64,000 nt of DNA. Source: Coprinopsis marcescibilis (lineage: Eukaryota; Basidiomycota; Agaricomycetes; Agaricales; Psathyrellaceae). Positions 46,756 through 61,214 of the stretch are shown here, one piece after another. Positions within the stretch are counted from its first letter, which is position 1; each line of letters begins with the position of its first letter. The notes under the pieces are model-generated. The model was not told where the DNA came from, ran no database searches, and saw only the letters and a list, made by a program, of their open reading frames with translations. The position numbers were made by a program, and so were the translations under genes. The stretch lies in assembly GCA_004369085.1 (NCBI GenBank), contig ML210249.1, forward strand, positions 38,090-102,089, in the 5' to 3' direction.

Positions 46756-48044
46756 TTAAGCGAGCGCTCGAGCACTGAGACCACGACGGCCACGACCGCC
46801 TCGGTTGAATCCGCCGTTCCTGTTTCGGTTATTCTGGGGGAATCGATTGGGCCTGTTGTTGTTGTTGTTGTTGTTATTGTTATTGTTGTTATTGTTGTTA
46901 TTTCCAGGATTCCTGCCAGGTTGGTTGGCGGGAGGCTGGTTGGCGGGAGGCTGATTAGCGGGAGGCTGGTTGGCGGGAGGCTGGTTGGCGGGAGGTTGAT
47001 TGGCGGGAGGTTGATTGGCGGGAGGCTGGTTTGCAGGAGGCTGGTTTGCAGGAGGCTGATTAGCAGGAGGCTGATTACCGCCAGCGGGAGGGTTGGCAGG
47101 AGGCTGGTTACCACCAGCGGGAGGGTTGGCAGCTGCTACGCCGGACGTGAACTGTAGCGAGCAGAAGTCAACGACAATTCAAGTAAAGCTCCTAGTAAAG
47201 TACATACATAAACGCAATCATCGAGTGCACCATGCTGAGCAACGGGAACAATTGCAGGCTGGTGATTGGAGGAGGTGTTGATTGAGCAGATACGGAAGGT
47301 TCCTTCGGGGACTCCCTTTTCAATCACGACGGACAGAACTCCATTTTGGGCGGCGTTGTTAAGACCCTGCAAGATATGTCAGCAGCTGAAAGAAGTACAA
47401 TGTGTACCGGGTTTACTGACTCTAAAGTAAACGAAGTCGTTTGGATTAAGAGGTGTAGTCGCTCCAAAGTTCGCCACCCGCTCGATAACGATGTGCGAAT
47501 GCCCACGGATGATGCCCTGAGCGTTCAGCTGCTGAGGAGCAGCGAAGTAGTTCGCATTGGCGTTCACAAAGTTACCGGTCTCCAGGTTGTTGACGGCCAT
47601 TTGCACAGTAATCGCCTGGTTAGCCACGACATTGCCAAAGTTTGGAGGGAAGATAAACTTCGACGAGGGCATTCGGTCGATGCTGGGGATCACCCCGATC
47701 GGCGCTGGGTTGCACGACCCGGTTCGGATCTGCTTTCCATCGGTAATGGGAAGCGGCGCAACGGTCAGGCAGAAGTTGATAAAATTGTTGGTCGATATGA
47801 GAGAAGCAACTTGACCTGGCAGTTTGATTTGTGGTTAGCATCTCGTAAGAAAACCGCGAGGGATCTCGGAAATCTTACCATCAACCGGGGGGTTTTGCCC
47901 GTTCTGAGCAAATCCTCTCGCAATGACTCGAGGGTCCAATGCTTCAGAACGCAGTGGGTATCAGCACAGGGCAAGACGGAGATGAGCGGAAGACACATAC
48001 TCAACGAGGTCTGGGGATTCGCATTAGCGCCCGCGCCGGCACCG

Positions 48045-48088
<44 letters not shown>

Positions 48089-48244
48089 ACCACCTTGACC
48101 TTGACCTTGGCCTTGACCTTGACCTTGACCGCCACCTCGACCCTGACCGCCACCTTGACGCTGGTTGTTGTTTCCTTGGGCGGCGGCCGAAGCGAGGAAG
48201 GGCAAAAGGAAAACCAAAGAGGAGAGGGATGTCGAGAACTTCAT
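46756..48244 (-). CDS. Secreted basidiomycete protein with GQ, NQPPA and poly-Asn tracts, 418 aa
   Basis: Five exons (48001-48244, 47879-47941, 47421-47815, 47208-47366, 46756-47151) total 1,257 nt, exactly 419 codons. A clear signal peptide (residues 1-22, LVFLLPFLASAAA) is followed by a Gly-Gln repeat region, then a conserved core: DPRVIARGFAQNGQ, NNFINFCL, GSCNPAPIGVIP, SSKFIFPPNFGNVVANQAI, FVNANANYFAAPQQLNAQG, HSHIVIERV and FRICSINTSSNHQPAIVPVA. This core is found in many mushroom secreted proteins, sometimes mis-titled as ribosomal protein. The C-terminus holds about ten NQPPA units, about 14 consecutive Asn and an Arg/Gly-rich end (GGFNRGGRGRRG). Conserved Cys residues suggest disulphides in the core. 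The repeats resemble cell-wall or matrix proteins; function is unknown. Confidence 0.82.
46856..46905 (-). repeat. Poly-asparagine trinucleotide tract
   Basis: Runs of GTT/ATT on the plus strand (AAC/AAT on the coding strand) encode about 14 Asn in the C-terminal part of the secreted protein. Confidence 0.85.
46918..47055 (-). repeat. 15-bp tandem repeat encoding NQPPA
   Basis: About nine near-perfect 15-bp units (GGCTGGTTGGCGGGA on the plus strand and variants) encode Asn-Gln-Pro-Pro-Ala in the secreted protein. Looser copies continue to about 47125. Confidence 0.88.
48045..48143 (-). repeat. Hexamer repeat encoding Gly-Gln
   Basis: Repeated CTTGAC on the plus strand (GGTCAA on the coding strand) encodes alternating Gly-Gln just after the signal peptide. 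Two interruptions add Gly-Gly. Confidence 0.85.
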
Positions 48245-51200
48245 CTTGGGACTTATGAACTTCGCAAGTGTATGAACGTAGGGCTGGTAAGGAACTAATA
48301 TCTGGCGTTAATCGATTTGGCGCAATATGGACGGCAGAAGTTCTCACAAGCCTCAGGGAGCGAAGAGCAGACGAAGAGATTGGACTGGACTGGGCAGCTC
48401 AGCTGCAAAAAGGAGCAAGCGAAACAGAAGAAACGAAAGAAGGCGAAGGCGAAGAGAGAATGATGGCTCAAAACGAAAGAGCGCTGGTTTATAAGCGAGT
48501 CTGGCGGTGGCTATTCAAACCATTTATGATTGAGTGGGTACGCGAGGCATATGCATCTAATGACAACCCTGGTAAGGTGGCTGCCCTCATATGATTCGCC
48601 ATGCTCATTGGAACACCCTTCGGGCTTCGTGGGTACCAAGGAGGTTGCAGTCACGAGTCTTGGCATGGACTTTTTACCAGGTATCCCCGCGCCTTTCTCA
48701 ACAAATTCCATAATTATTGGGTTCTTCTCTGCCTGCGGACGGGCGCATTTGTTTCCGCAGTAAACGAGGGCTACGCGGTTCAGGAGTGTTGCTGACTTGG
48801 AGTCCGCAGCAATGAATCACCAGCACCAAGCTTTCTTGAATCTCTGGGACTTGGGTGCAAGCACCGGATTGACAAATTACACCATAAGATTTTTACAAGA
48901 GCGCACACTGCAAGCAAATTGACTTCTTGGTCAACTATTTGTGGTGCAGAGCGAGGCGAGTCCGGAAGCAAGGAGCTGATCGGGCTTGCAACATACCGTC
49001 GTCAACCAAAGTCCTGTCCTTGTCCTTCCACGCTGACTTGCGGAAAATCGGTACTCTGGCCTGCAAGTCGATAGGTCCTTGAGGGCTCTTGTCACACGGT
49101 TACGTTGTACCACAACATCGGAATTGGAACCAGGACTTGAGTGTCAAGGTAACTTACTATCAGTTCAAACATACGTATTTCGTGATGACTGCGGTCATAG
49201 CATGCAGGTTAATGAAGCTATTCTGTTGCCAATACCTTGGCTGAACATATCAAATCTTTCCCTGACCCAATACAATGGAAACCAAGTACTGCCTCAATTA
49301 CAAGTTGATACATGTGAGTCAGTATCAACCTCCAAGCCTTCTTCTCCCGAAAGATCTCGGCTTTAGTCTGATTAGGTACAAAGGCTGCTCTTCAAGTTCA
49401 GTATAAAACCGATTCGAATCATTGGCTGAGAACCGATGTCAAACCGATGTCAACTTTCTTTGATTATTGATAGAACTGAACGCTTTGAGAAGATGACAGG
49501 CTGACAGCACTCACAGGTTTTGAAGCAAAAGCAGGTTGAATCCCGCTGAGCTCCCCGTGGCTTATCATACGTATACTTGAGAAGGTCTAGAACTGACTTT
49601 GACCCAAAAATCATGTAATGGTCCTGGGTCGAACCCCCGGCCGGATTCCACCGAATCCGCGCAGCGCGCTTAAGCGATATAGACTCAGATTCAAGCCCAG
49701 CTGGGCTATAAAGTGTTGCCAAGCCTTTTGCCAACGCATCGCTGGTCTGTACGAGCGACGGCTAACCTCAACTTCTTCGACATAACGTTGGGTTCCAGCT
49801 CTTTAGATGGTTCTCATCGCATCTCCTTAAATGGAGCTCTTGCAACAGATCTTCAGGTGCGCTGTACAGCCTTACTTACATCCCGGTAAAATCGACGCCG
49901 CCCTCTCGGTGCCATTCCTTTTTTCGAAGGACGCCCATTGCTCTCGCGGCCCGGTGGCTGAAGAGAACAGCGTGTGATGTCTCCTCATAAGGGGCAATCA
50001 AAGGATGTGGACGACTAAGGGCGGCACAGACAATGATTCTGTAGAGGGCCTGTTTCAGACTCGAGAGGGCTGGGTGTGTTGTCAATGACACCAACGCTTG
50101 TGGCCCCCGTGATTTAGCCGATTGGTTATCCGGGTTGGTCTGGAGCACCACTGCTAAATAAGTCCCCTTACTATGTGACGAGGCTGGTATACGAGGGGCT
50201 CAAATGGCGTCGTTCCTTTTCTCTTCTCTTCTTTCCTCTAGATCGCTGATTATCTCTCACTTCCAGATAGCAGAGAATACTGGAGCACTCCGCAACTCTC
50301 TCTGCCTATTGGTGTACTAGTCACGGTGGGTTCATCCCTGCTACATTAATACATTTTCCCTCGCATTGGCCCTATCGATGCCGCACCTTCCTTAGAAGGT
50401 CGTTCGCCAGAAAAGCCGTTGCGCCGTCCGCATGGCGAAGTATGGCGAATGTTTCACCTGGACTGAAAGTTGTTCTTGCTTATGCACGACCTTCTGAAAG
50501 CCCCAGCCTAGTGTGTCTGAACCACAGTGTAGCGGTTGCTCCAGACGTCTATCGCAATTAATGTTTCTCGCCGGACGGACGAGGAGCACGCGTAATCGAC
50601 AGCTGGGACTCGGCTCCGCGGGGCGTTCTCCAGATGCAGACCAGTCTCGCTGGATATGAACAGCAGTGCGTTGGCGTTTCTCGAAATCGCGCGCAATGTA
50701 GATCGGACGTGGATGTTTACACCCGCGTTTGTCCCCTCTCAGATCACTGCATCTGCTTGGTTTCAGACAGGCACACGAGGGGCCTAAATGTCGAGGGGTT
50801 TCCTTTTCTGTTTACTACTTTTATGTTAACATTTTGCTAATCGTTCAAAACCAGGTTTTCTGCACGCTTCGCAATCGCGCCCAAGGCGATTCGCCTACGA
50901 GAAGCTGCGTTACAAATAAGTGATCAACCCTTTATCTGTCACTCGCAGAATTTCGGACCTTCTGGTGTTTCACCTACGGATAACACATAAGCTCCCATTT
51001 CATTTCGCTTTGCGGTGTAGATGATCAGAAAACCTTGACATCTGCTAACACTTAATTCCGATGCAAAGCCACCCATACTTTACGAGTATCATCGGGTTCG
51101 ATGAATCAATCGGTCAGGTAGGTTCATGTCTTGCGCACACAATTCATTCAATTTCTATCCCGCCTTGAGCCCTATCGATCGATGGTGTTTTCTTCAATGG

Positions 51201-51641
51201 AGGTCGTAGAATTGGTGTTTGAATCCCTGCAGCAGCTTCCCTTTGCACTGTTATTTTGTTGTTCAATTTGCGATCATCTTGTTCTCAGATTCTGAAGCTT
51301 TTGTTTGCACGCCAACCGTTGTGTTATCCCATCTTTAGACTTTCCGAGTCCGCCTCAAACTGCATGTGTGGCGGCGGCAAATTGCATACGAGGGGCTCAT
51401 TCTCGTTTTCACTCAATAGAAATCGGGTTCCTTTCGCTGATGACGATTGCATCACAACATACAATTTCACGACGACAGACATATCAAGATCATAGGCGGA
51501 CTATCGATCACGACAATCGTTGTATATTCGTTTCATATCTAAATGTAACGCCGTATTGAAACGCAAATAATACATTCTGACACGGTACACCGCCCAGGAA
51601 ATCAAAAATAAAGAACAGTGGACAGCATGGGGTCAAATAAC
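48245..51641. other. Intergenic region, 3.4 kb, with pol III-like boxes and diverged repeats
   Basis: No protein gene is supported. It contains A-box/B-box-like motifs on the minus strand near 49610-49710 and three diverged occurrences of a TACGAGGGGCTC-like motif (50184, 50774, 51388). A possible TATAAA for the secreted-protein gene lies at 48488-48493. Confidence 0.4.
49610..49712 (-). other. tRNA-like / SINE-like pol III motif cluster
   Basis: On the minus strand, TAGCCCAGCTGG (49698-49709) resembles a pol III A box and GGTTCGACCC (49626-49635) a B box. A TTTTT stretch lies just downstream at about 49606. The intervening sequence does not fold into a tRNA cloverleaf, and no acceptor stem pairs, so a working tRNA is unlikely. 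A tRNA-derived SINE fragment is the alternative. Confidence 0.25.
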
Positions 51642-53938
<2,297 letters not shown>

Positions 53939-54823
53939 TCATGACATAGAAAACTCGTCGTCTGGGAAGGAGGCGCGATAATTATCCATTTCTTGGTCTA
54001 AGTCTTCAATAGTAACTTGTTTCTTGTTCAGTCGTTTGGGTCCCTTCTTCACTCGTGTTCGCGGCCGTGCAACTGGGATTGCTGGGGCAACAGAAACGGG
54101 TTGAACCACATGTCTAGGTTGTCTAAACCTAAAAAGATATATTAGAATGCGGGCAATGCCACATATTACCCTGACTTACTGCCGAGGTTGCGCAGGAATG
54201 CGAGTAGGCACCTGTGTTCGTTGGACTAGCGAAGGTCCGGTAGGGATTGGTTTAGTTTGAGGTTGCACGCCCAGTCGGTCCATCAATGATGGTGTGGGTT
54301 GTGGTACGGCCGGCGATGCTGCTCCAGTTACGCCATCTGTTACGATTTCGATTTTAATTGGGCGTCCTATATGCCAACTTAAGTCAGAAAATCACATTCA
54401 CAACAAGGAATACTAGAGCACATACTTCCGTCCACAATCTTGCCGTCATATTTTGTCCTTGCGAGAGCAGCATCTCCCGGCCTGTTAAAGGCGACAACAG
54501 CCATCCCTTTTGATTTCCCCTGCGAATTATAGACAAGGAACGACTCTTTCACTGGTCCAACTGTCTTCTTGAAAAGTTCCTATTTTGCAAAGGTACAAAA
54601 CAGCACATTGAGTCAATTGCAATTTAAACAGTGATTAAACCAAATACCTCACTTCTACTTCCTGTTCGGTGACGTCGACTGGTAGCCGACTAATGAAGAT
54701 CTTGCTGCCTGCCTGGTCTGCAGCGCGGTTGGCAGCTTGGGCCACGTTCGGACGCCATGCAGGCTGTACCTGGTGACCGACGAGTTGTTTCTTGGGTCGA
54801 TGGTGGAAGTTATGGCGGTTCAT
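53939..54823 (-). CDS. YRA1: mRNA export adaptor Yra1/ALY/REF, 233 aa
   Basis: RRM protein that bridges spliced mRNA, the TREX complex and the export receptor in the nucleus. Four exons (54653-54823, 54426-54579, 54180-54366, 53939-54128) total 702 nt, exactly 234 codons. Domain order: a basic N-terminal box (MNRHNFHHRPKKQLV); an RRM from SKIFISRLPVDVTEQEVEEL through KESFLVYNSQGKSKGMAVVA to AALARTKYDGKIVDGRRPIK; a Pro/Gln/Arg-rich linker (RIPAQPRQFRQPRHVV); and the conserved C-terminal helix KKQVTIEDLDQEMDNYRAS, which in the family binds the DEAD-box ATPase Sub2/UAP56. RNP2 is IFISRLP and RNP1 is KGMAVVAF, the usual weaker ALY form. The length is close to that of yeast Yra1. The call is secure. 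Confidence 0.9.
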
Positions 54824-55415
54824 TTGCGGAGCTATAAGGTTGGTACAAGCTCAAACGTCGCTTGTTGTGGTCGTGGTCGTGGTCGTCGAAATTGAGGATG
54901 TTGTTGGGGTCGAAGCCATGAGCGCGTCTACTTGATCAGGCTGAGTGCAACAAACAAACACAAACTTTGGAATGTAGAGTACAGGCGGACGCAAGTTTCT
55001 CTGGTCTGAACCACAATCGTCCATCAGTCATCGAAATTTGGGGAAAACGCTCCCGGCTGTGTATGAACGACGACATGAAGGCTGCGAACACCGAGAAACA
55101 CTTCGTGTCGATTCGTTTCGAATATATGGCTCCATTTTAGAGTTCGGTATGGTCCCGCGCATCCTATTCGAATGATAAAACACTCGATTTGTACCCATCC
55201 CAGCTTCAATATTGAGCTCAGGACGGCGATGGCTTCCAATTTGCAATACCGCCTTCATGATAAATGCCTATGTCCATAGGGTTTTAGTCGCTGCTCCGCA
55301 AATCGCGTGTCCTCTTTAGGGCCGGCCATTGTTTGTGATGGATTGAGCGCCTTTGAGCACTGAGGCCTGATCTGACATCGCACATTCCACCCTCAGATTT
55401 CCAAGGAGGGCAGGG
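54824..55415. other. Divergent intergenic region between Yra1 and the NACHT gene
   Basis: No gene is supported. A (GTGGTC) hexamer run lies at about 54866-54890. Promoters of both flanking genes should be here. Confidence 0.4.
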
Positions 55416-58400
55416 ATGGGGTCTAACTTGTCAAGAATGGCGGTATGCATATCTCTCTAGGATTCAGAGTTATCATTAACTCACGTTTTGCGCCTGGGCA
55501 GAGGAGGGGCCGACGAAGTAAGCGCACGCAGCACACCCGAAGAGTACGCGATGAGAGTAGTACAAACAAACACGACAGTCCAGTAGCTGATGCAGGCTCC
55601 AAGAATCTTTCTTCGGGCCTCGCGAGTTCAGGCGTTCTCAGTTTAAACCCTGCCTCTCCTACCGACCCAGCACTACCGAAACGCGGACAAGCAGAGATGT
55701 TTCACGGAGCAACTGGGCTACAGTTTCATGGTTGCACGATCAACAACGTCCAAGGAGATCAACTGAACGTCGTGAACAAGGAAGAGACGCAAATAATGGA
55801 ATTTACTAACGAAGGTAGCGACAAGCACGATCCCTTCAGGGAGCACTGGACTGAATGCTGTTAACAGATATCACCAAGATTTCCGAGTGGCTCACCATTA
55901 TCAACTATCGAATCAACCAGATGGACAATTTCAAGAAACGCACGCGTGGAACGGTGAAATGGATTCTCGCAGACTCTCAGTTTAGCGCTTGGTTTAGTGG
56001 GTTTAGTGGGATCCTTTGGGGGATCGGAATGCGTACGCCTATCCATTTCTCCTTCTTCTTCACTTTCTTATTTCATTCCATGACAGCTGGGGCCGGGAAG
56101 ACTGTCCTTGCGTATGTATTACTGTCGGGCCTTTCCTATCGTAGTCAATGCTGATCCACAACTTGTGCACAGGTCGGCTGTTATCGATTACCTTCTCAAA
56201 CTTGAGGAGTCTGATGAGGATATATGCGTCGCTTTCGCTTATTGTCGATACTCCGACAAGCAGGTCACCGCAGAAGACGTCCTTGGGTCCCTCATCAGGC
56301 AACAATTGGAACGACATCCCGCGATTATCATGCATATTGTAAAGCCCATGTACGACCGTCATGTTAGGGAGAAAACGCGTCCGTCCCAGGAAGACCTCCT
56401 GAGCATACTGCAAAATATATCGTCTTCGGGCCTTTTCAAGAAGAGCTTCTACGCCGTCGATGGCTTGGACGAGGCTTCTAGCGATCTCCAGTTCGAAATT
56501 TTGGACTCCCTTGCAGCACTCCCCGTCAATTTCTTTATCACATCCCGACGACTAGAATCCCTCAAAGAGCTCGTTCCAGATGCAAAATTCTTCGAGATCG
56601 TCGCTCGAAACGAGGACATATGTGCTCTGATTGAAGAGAAGGTTCAACGAATGCCAGCCCTTCGCAAGCTCCTCAAAGACGATGGTTTGAAGAAACAGGT
56701 GGTCTCAAGAATTCTAAAGAAATCCTCTGGAATGTAAGTGTCAATTCAGCGATCACCTTTATGCTAGTCTGACTGAAGCGTGGCAGGTTTCTCCTCGCCT
56801 CTTTGCAGTTGGACCTTGTCGGTCGTTGCTTGAACGTCAGTGACCTGCGAAATGCACTAGAATGCCTACCGGAAGGAATCAACGACATGTATTCTACGAC
56901 GATGGAACGGGTGGAAAGTCAAGGCCACTCAGACATTGTGCATCGCGTCCTCACCTGGCTTGTTTACGCCAATCGATCCCTATTAATCGAAGAACTACGC
57001 CACGCTGTAGCAGTATACCCACAAACATATGCATTCGATCGAGAGCGATTGATTGACCAGGAGTCTCTCCTGTCTCTGTGCTGCGGACTTGTCACTGTTG
57101 AACAGAACAGCGGTGTTGTCAGGTTAATTCGTGCGTGTTCGCCACCCCTGTTCTTCGGTCTACTATATTTATGAAGCGGATGCTCCCTAGATTATACCGC
57201 GAAGGATTTCCTGATGCCATACCTTTTGAGGTACGACCAGGATCCCCAGGCATCACTTGCATCTACTTGTGTGGCACTGCTCCTTCAGTGCGGCTTCCAC
57301 ACAATTGGCTTCTGCGCACGGGAAAACAAAACGAACCCAACGGAGAACGATGTGGATGCCAATGAAGACGACGATGATGTGAATTATCAAGGATATGAAG
57401 ATGATGTGGCCATCGCTTTTGCCGAAAATCCATTCCTGAAATACTCCCACAAGAACTGGGCGCCGCACGCACTCGCCTCTGACCCACTCCCCTTTCTCGT
57501 CATTGACTTCGTCCAACAATGTCAAGGCTATCCTTTCGATTTCTACGGAGATGGAGATCTGGACGCTCTTGCTTCCATTCACGTCATTGCTGCGCACAAC
57601 TTTCCGGCTCTCTTGACCCAACCTGATACCTCCTTGGTCAACGTCGATGTCAATTTGAAATCCCTTCGAGACCGTCGCACCGCACTTGTCATGTCAGCAT
57701 CTCGTGGTCATCTGGAAGTGGTGCACGCCCTACTGCGCTTTCAAGGCATTGACATCAATGCAAGCGACCTCATTGATATGACACCGCTGATGCATGCGTC
57801 GGCTAATGGCCACACAGCCGTCGTCAAGGCCTTGCTCAATGTGAACGACTGCGCCGTCAATGCTTCAAACGTCCTAGGTCAGACGGCGTTGGTAGAGGCC
57901 GTGCTTGCTGATCACACCGAAATTGTCAGAGCCTTGCTGGAGGTGGATGGCATCGACGTGGATTTTGCAGATGAGGAGGGTTGTACGGCATTGATGCATG
58001 CATGCGAACACGGTCGCGTTGCAATTACTCGAGCGCTTCTGGATGCCAATGCGGATCTAAACCTCACCGATTCTTGTAGAAGGACGCCATTGATGAAGAC
58101 ATTTCGGTTGGGCGGGAATGTTTCGTCTGTCGGTGAAGTAGCCCTGGCCTTATTGGCTACAGAGGGAGTGGACGTGTGCAAGGTAGACGTTGTGGGGCGC
58201 ACGGCATTATTAGGGGCCGTTCGTACCGGAACCGTCAAAACCGTCAAAACTATACTCGGCCTCGATAGTAGCAACATCAATGCAGCGGATCGAGAAGGAA
58301 ACACCGCTTTGATGATTGCGATGACATCATCGAGCAACGAGAAGGTCGAGGTTCTACTGGGCGTAGAGGGTATTAACGTTGCAATGCCGGTTATGCACGG

Positions 58401-59031
58401 GTTAACTCCTTTGTTGCTCGCCTCTACTCGTGGCGAGGTAAGCATCGTCAAAGCGGTGCTCGCTGTGGATTCCAAGGTCGTCAATGCAGTCAACTCTGCT
58501 GGCCAAACGGCATTGATGATGGCTTCCATTGATGGGCATTTCGAGATTGTGAATGCCCTCCTGGCTGTAGAGGGGATTCAAGTGGCAGCAGTAGACTTGG
58601 AAGGCACCTCGGCACTTATGTATGCATCCCTCAACAATCGTGTCGATATCGTTCGAAGCCTCCTCAGCGTTGACCGCAGCCTTGTCAATGCGGTGGATGA
58701 AGCAGGACAGTCAGCATTCACAATGGCCTGTCAAAAATGCAATCTCGAGATTGTCAACATCCTGTTGGCCGTCGAGGAAATTGATCTGGAGACGACGGGT
58801 GCTTACAGCGTTGCACTCAGGTACGCGGCTCGCGAGGGTCAAGGCGAAATCGTCCAAATACTTCTCTCCATCCCCAACTTGCGGCTGATCAACACTCCGG
58901 ATTCTTACGGTCAGACGGCTTTGATAGATGCACTCGGGAATCAACACGTCGAGATTGCCAAAGCATTGCTGGATGTGGAGGGGATAGATGTGGTGACAGC
59001 CGATTCCAGTGAATATATACTTAGTAGCTAA
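55416..59031 (+). CDS. NACHT-ankyrin STAND protein (NLR-like), 1,091 aa
   Basis: A fungal NOD-like receptor. Seven exons (55416-55442, 55502-55814, 55868-56032, 56087-56111, 56173-56733, 56787-57130, 57191-59031) sum to 3,276 nt, exactly 1,092 codons. After a basic N-terminus comes GLQFHGCTINNVQGDQLNVV, the short motif common before fungal NACHT domains. The NTPase has Walker A GMPGAGKT (about residue 170; the 25-nt fourth exon supplies most of it), Walker B-like SFYAVDGLDEAS (about 267-277), and FFITSRRLESL as sensor. A winged-helix-like stretch ends VRLIHYTAKDFLMPYL. An acidic linker leads to roughly 13 ankyrin repeats (about 630-1085, e.g. RTALVMSASRGHLEVVHALL, QTALMMASIDGHFEIVNALL). Such proteins are implicated in fungal nonself recognition and programmed cell death; ligand and effector here are unknown. 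Confidence 0.88.
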
Positions 59032-59395
59032 TTGTCACGACTTCCCTTTTACCTAGCCTAGCCTACTAGCCTACCTACATATTATCCTACCTCCTATCCC
59101 TTTCTCCTATTTGCATCTATTTATCTATATATACGGCTCTATATCTCTATGTATCTCCAACAGAGACTTAGTCTTTTCTCCACACTATCGCTTCATCGTC
59201 CCTTTTACCTCTTTTCGGTGAGACGCTGACACTACTTCCCAGTCCTATAACAGTGTCAAGACCAAAGATGATGTTCACTATTGTTTCAATTTCCTGTTCA
59301 CTTGCAAAATAGTCATCGTCACTATCGCAACTCCAAGCGTTTCGTGCGAGAACCGAGATTGTTAGCTTTTCTTTTTGGTATAATGTTCAAGAGTT
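59032..59395. other. Convergent intergenic spacer
   Basis: A 364-bp stretch rich in CTA/CCTA repeats just after the NACHT stop. It should hold the 3' ends of two convergent genes. No coding region is supported. Confidence 0.4.
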
Positions 59396-61214
59396 TCAAA
59401 GCGGTACCGGTACGTCATGAGTATAAACCCGATCCCCATCATCTCCTTTCCTCCAACTCATGACTCGCCGTTTACCCATACCAATCTCTACCGCTGATAA
59501 GCGCTTCAGGCCATTACTATCTAACTCCTCGACGTCATAGTATCCCCGAAGCTGAAACTCGCCTGAGGACATAGTTGACATTACAGAAATCCGCTTCAAC
59601 TCCAAGCCTCGTGACGCCTTGAGAATTCGGGTCGCTGTCTTTAAAGGACTTTCCTTTCCTTTTCCAATGCTCGACAGTTCGAAGTGAGTGAGATGGTAGA
59701 GAGCGGGAAGCCACTTTAAGACGTCTTCAATATCTTTCTGTAATAAGGTGATCTCAATATTGAAATTGCTCGGCGGTTGGGAACGCTCACTGTGTGGGAT
59801 CTTGCGACTGTGATTCGTAGTGTTTCCAGCGAGGGAAGGGTTGAGAGTGCTCTCATGACATTGCTGGGTTCAGATGCAATAATGCCCAGCTTCTGCGTGA
59901 AGAACGCGAGGCAAGCTACATTTGGCATGTACGCGAATGCCTCGCATAGCAACGCTGAATGATGTTGGAGAATGACTTCATCACGGTTCAAGTTCACTTT
60001 GGTGAGGGAAGACAGGTCGCAGAAATCCTTGAGTACCCCATAGCACCCACTATAAGTCTGGAGATTGGGCAAGGACACATGTGAAAGACAATGAAGATGA
60101 CGGTCCAAGTGACGACAGCCGTATAGAGTTTGAAAGCATCGCAGGTCTGTGTAGCGCAGAGAAGGAAGCTTTTCTAGAAAGTGCCCCAGCGTTTGAGCGC
60201 CCTTGCTAAGTGAGGCTGGATGGGCACTAGGGGAAGGAGAGTGACAGAATCTGTCAAGAGCAAGGGTGGTGAGCGCAGGCCAATTCCCTTGTATGATTGG
60301 GCATATGTCGAAACCACGTTGACAAGGTGAGCCCATCCCGATTCTGAGGTCGTCGAGGTTGGGGCAACGGTTTAACAGCATATCCCAAAAAGCCCAGGGT
60401 AGCTCGCGGGGTTGGAGTGGTCCACCGATTCCGCTATGGTTGCATGGTGCTTTTGTGCAAAGCGAAAGAGAAAAGCGAGTTAAATTATGGAACTCAAATA
60501 AAGCGTCATTATCGTTGAGTCCGTGTGAGCAGATGGTCGTGGTGACTGAAATCGTTTTCAGAAGCGGGCAACTAGCAGACGTTTAGAACATTGAATAAAG
60601 TAATTGTGTGACTCCTTACTGTTTACGAAGGTTCATCCATACGTTGCCATCCTGAGGAAGCTCTTTACCCGTCCAGAGAAATGAAGTCAAAAGGTTCAAG
60701 TCTCTGGCGAGATTGGCTATCACCCCCAGCACCCAATCCTCAAGATTCTCGTTTGGGTTGGAAATCAAATAGTTGGATCAACTGAAAGCTCCCTAATCAC
60801 ACGACAAATTTGTTTCTTTTCTTGAAGCATGGTGAGAGTAACTTGACAGCGCTCGCTCGATGCTAGATGAAACCTTTTGTATAGCACTGGCCAAAGGAGC
60901 GCATGGATCCGAGTGCACTGCATGTCAAGGTTAACAATGTGCTGTTCAATCGTGAAGCAGCTACTCACTGTAAGAATGAGTCTGGCGAGGTCTGCTCTGG
61001 CCAACCGCCCAGCAATTTCGATTAGAACATCCGTGTCAACGGAATCGGTCAGATATGCCAACGTTTTCCCACTGGGCCCGCCTTTGTTGGATTGTCTAGG
61101 AGGTTGCGAAGGCTCATCCTGAGTCGGTAATTTCTCTCCGATTCGATTGGATGACCGTTCACCGGTGGATTGGTCGGTGACTCTCCGTCGGGTGAGGCGC
61201 ATCATGATGAGCAT
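59396..61214 (-). pseudogene. LRR/F-box-like paralogue A with a 1-nt frameshift
   Basis: The ATG at 61214 starts a Ser/Lys/Gln-rich segment, then DVLIEIAGRLARADLARLIL, which looks like a degenerate F-box. Splicing 60918-60968 joins it to CTRIHALLWPVLYKRFHLAS and MLQEKKQICRVIRELSV. The frame then breaks near 60775: one base is missing relative to paralogue B, and the +1 frame continues NYLISNPNENLEDWV, NLLTSFLWTGKELPQ and NLRKQ. LRR-like strands follow in MLLNRCPNLDDLRIG and LPSLRYTDLRCFQTLYG, the last intron (51 nt, GTGAGC...TTACAG) lies before KDIEDVLKWLPALYHLTHF, and the protein ends VYTHDVPVPL. All other splice junctions fit. A sequencing error rather than a true lesion is the main alternative. 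Confidence 0.68.

Noticed and set aside
46918..47125. Regularly spaced repeats as a possible CRISPR-like array
   Set aside because: They are contiguous 15-bp coding units (NQPPA) in a eukaryotic gene without spacers.
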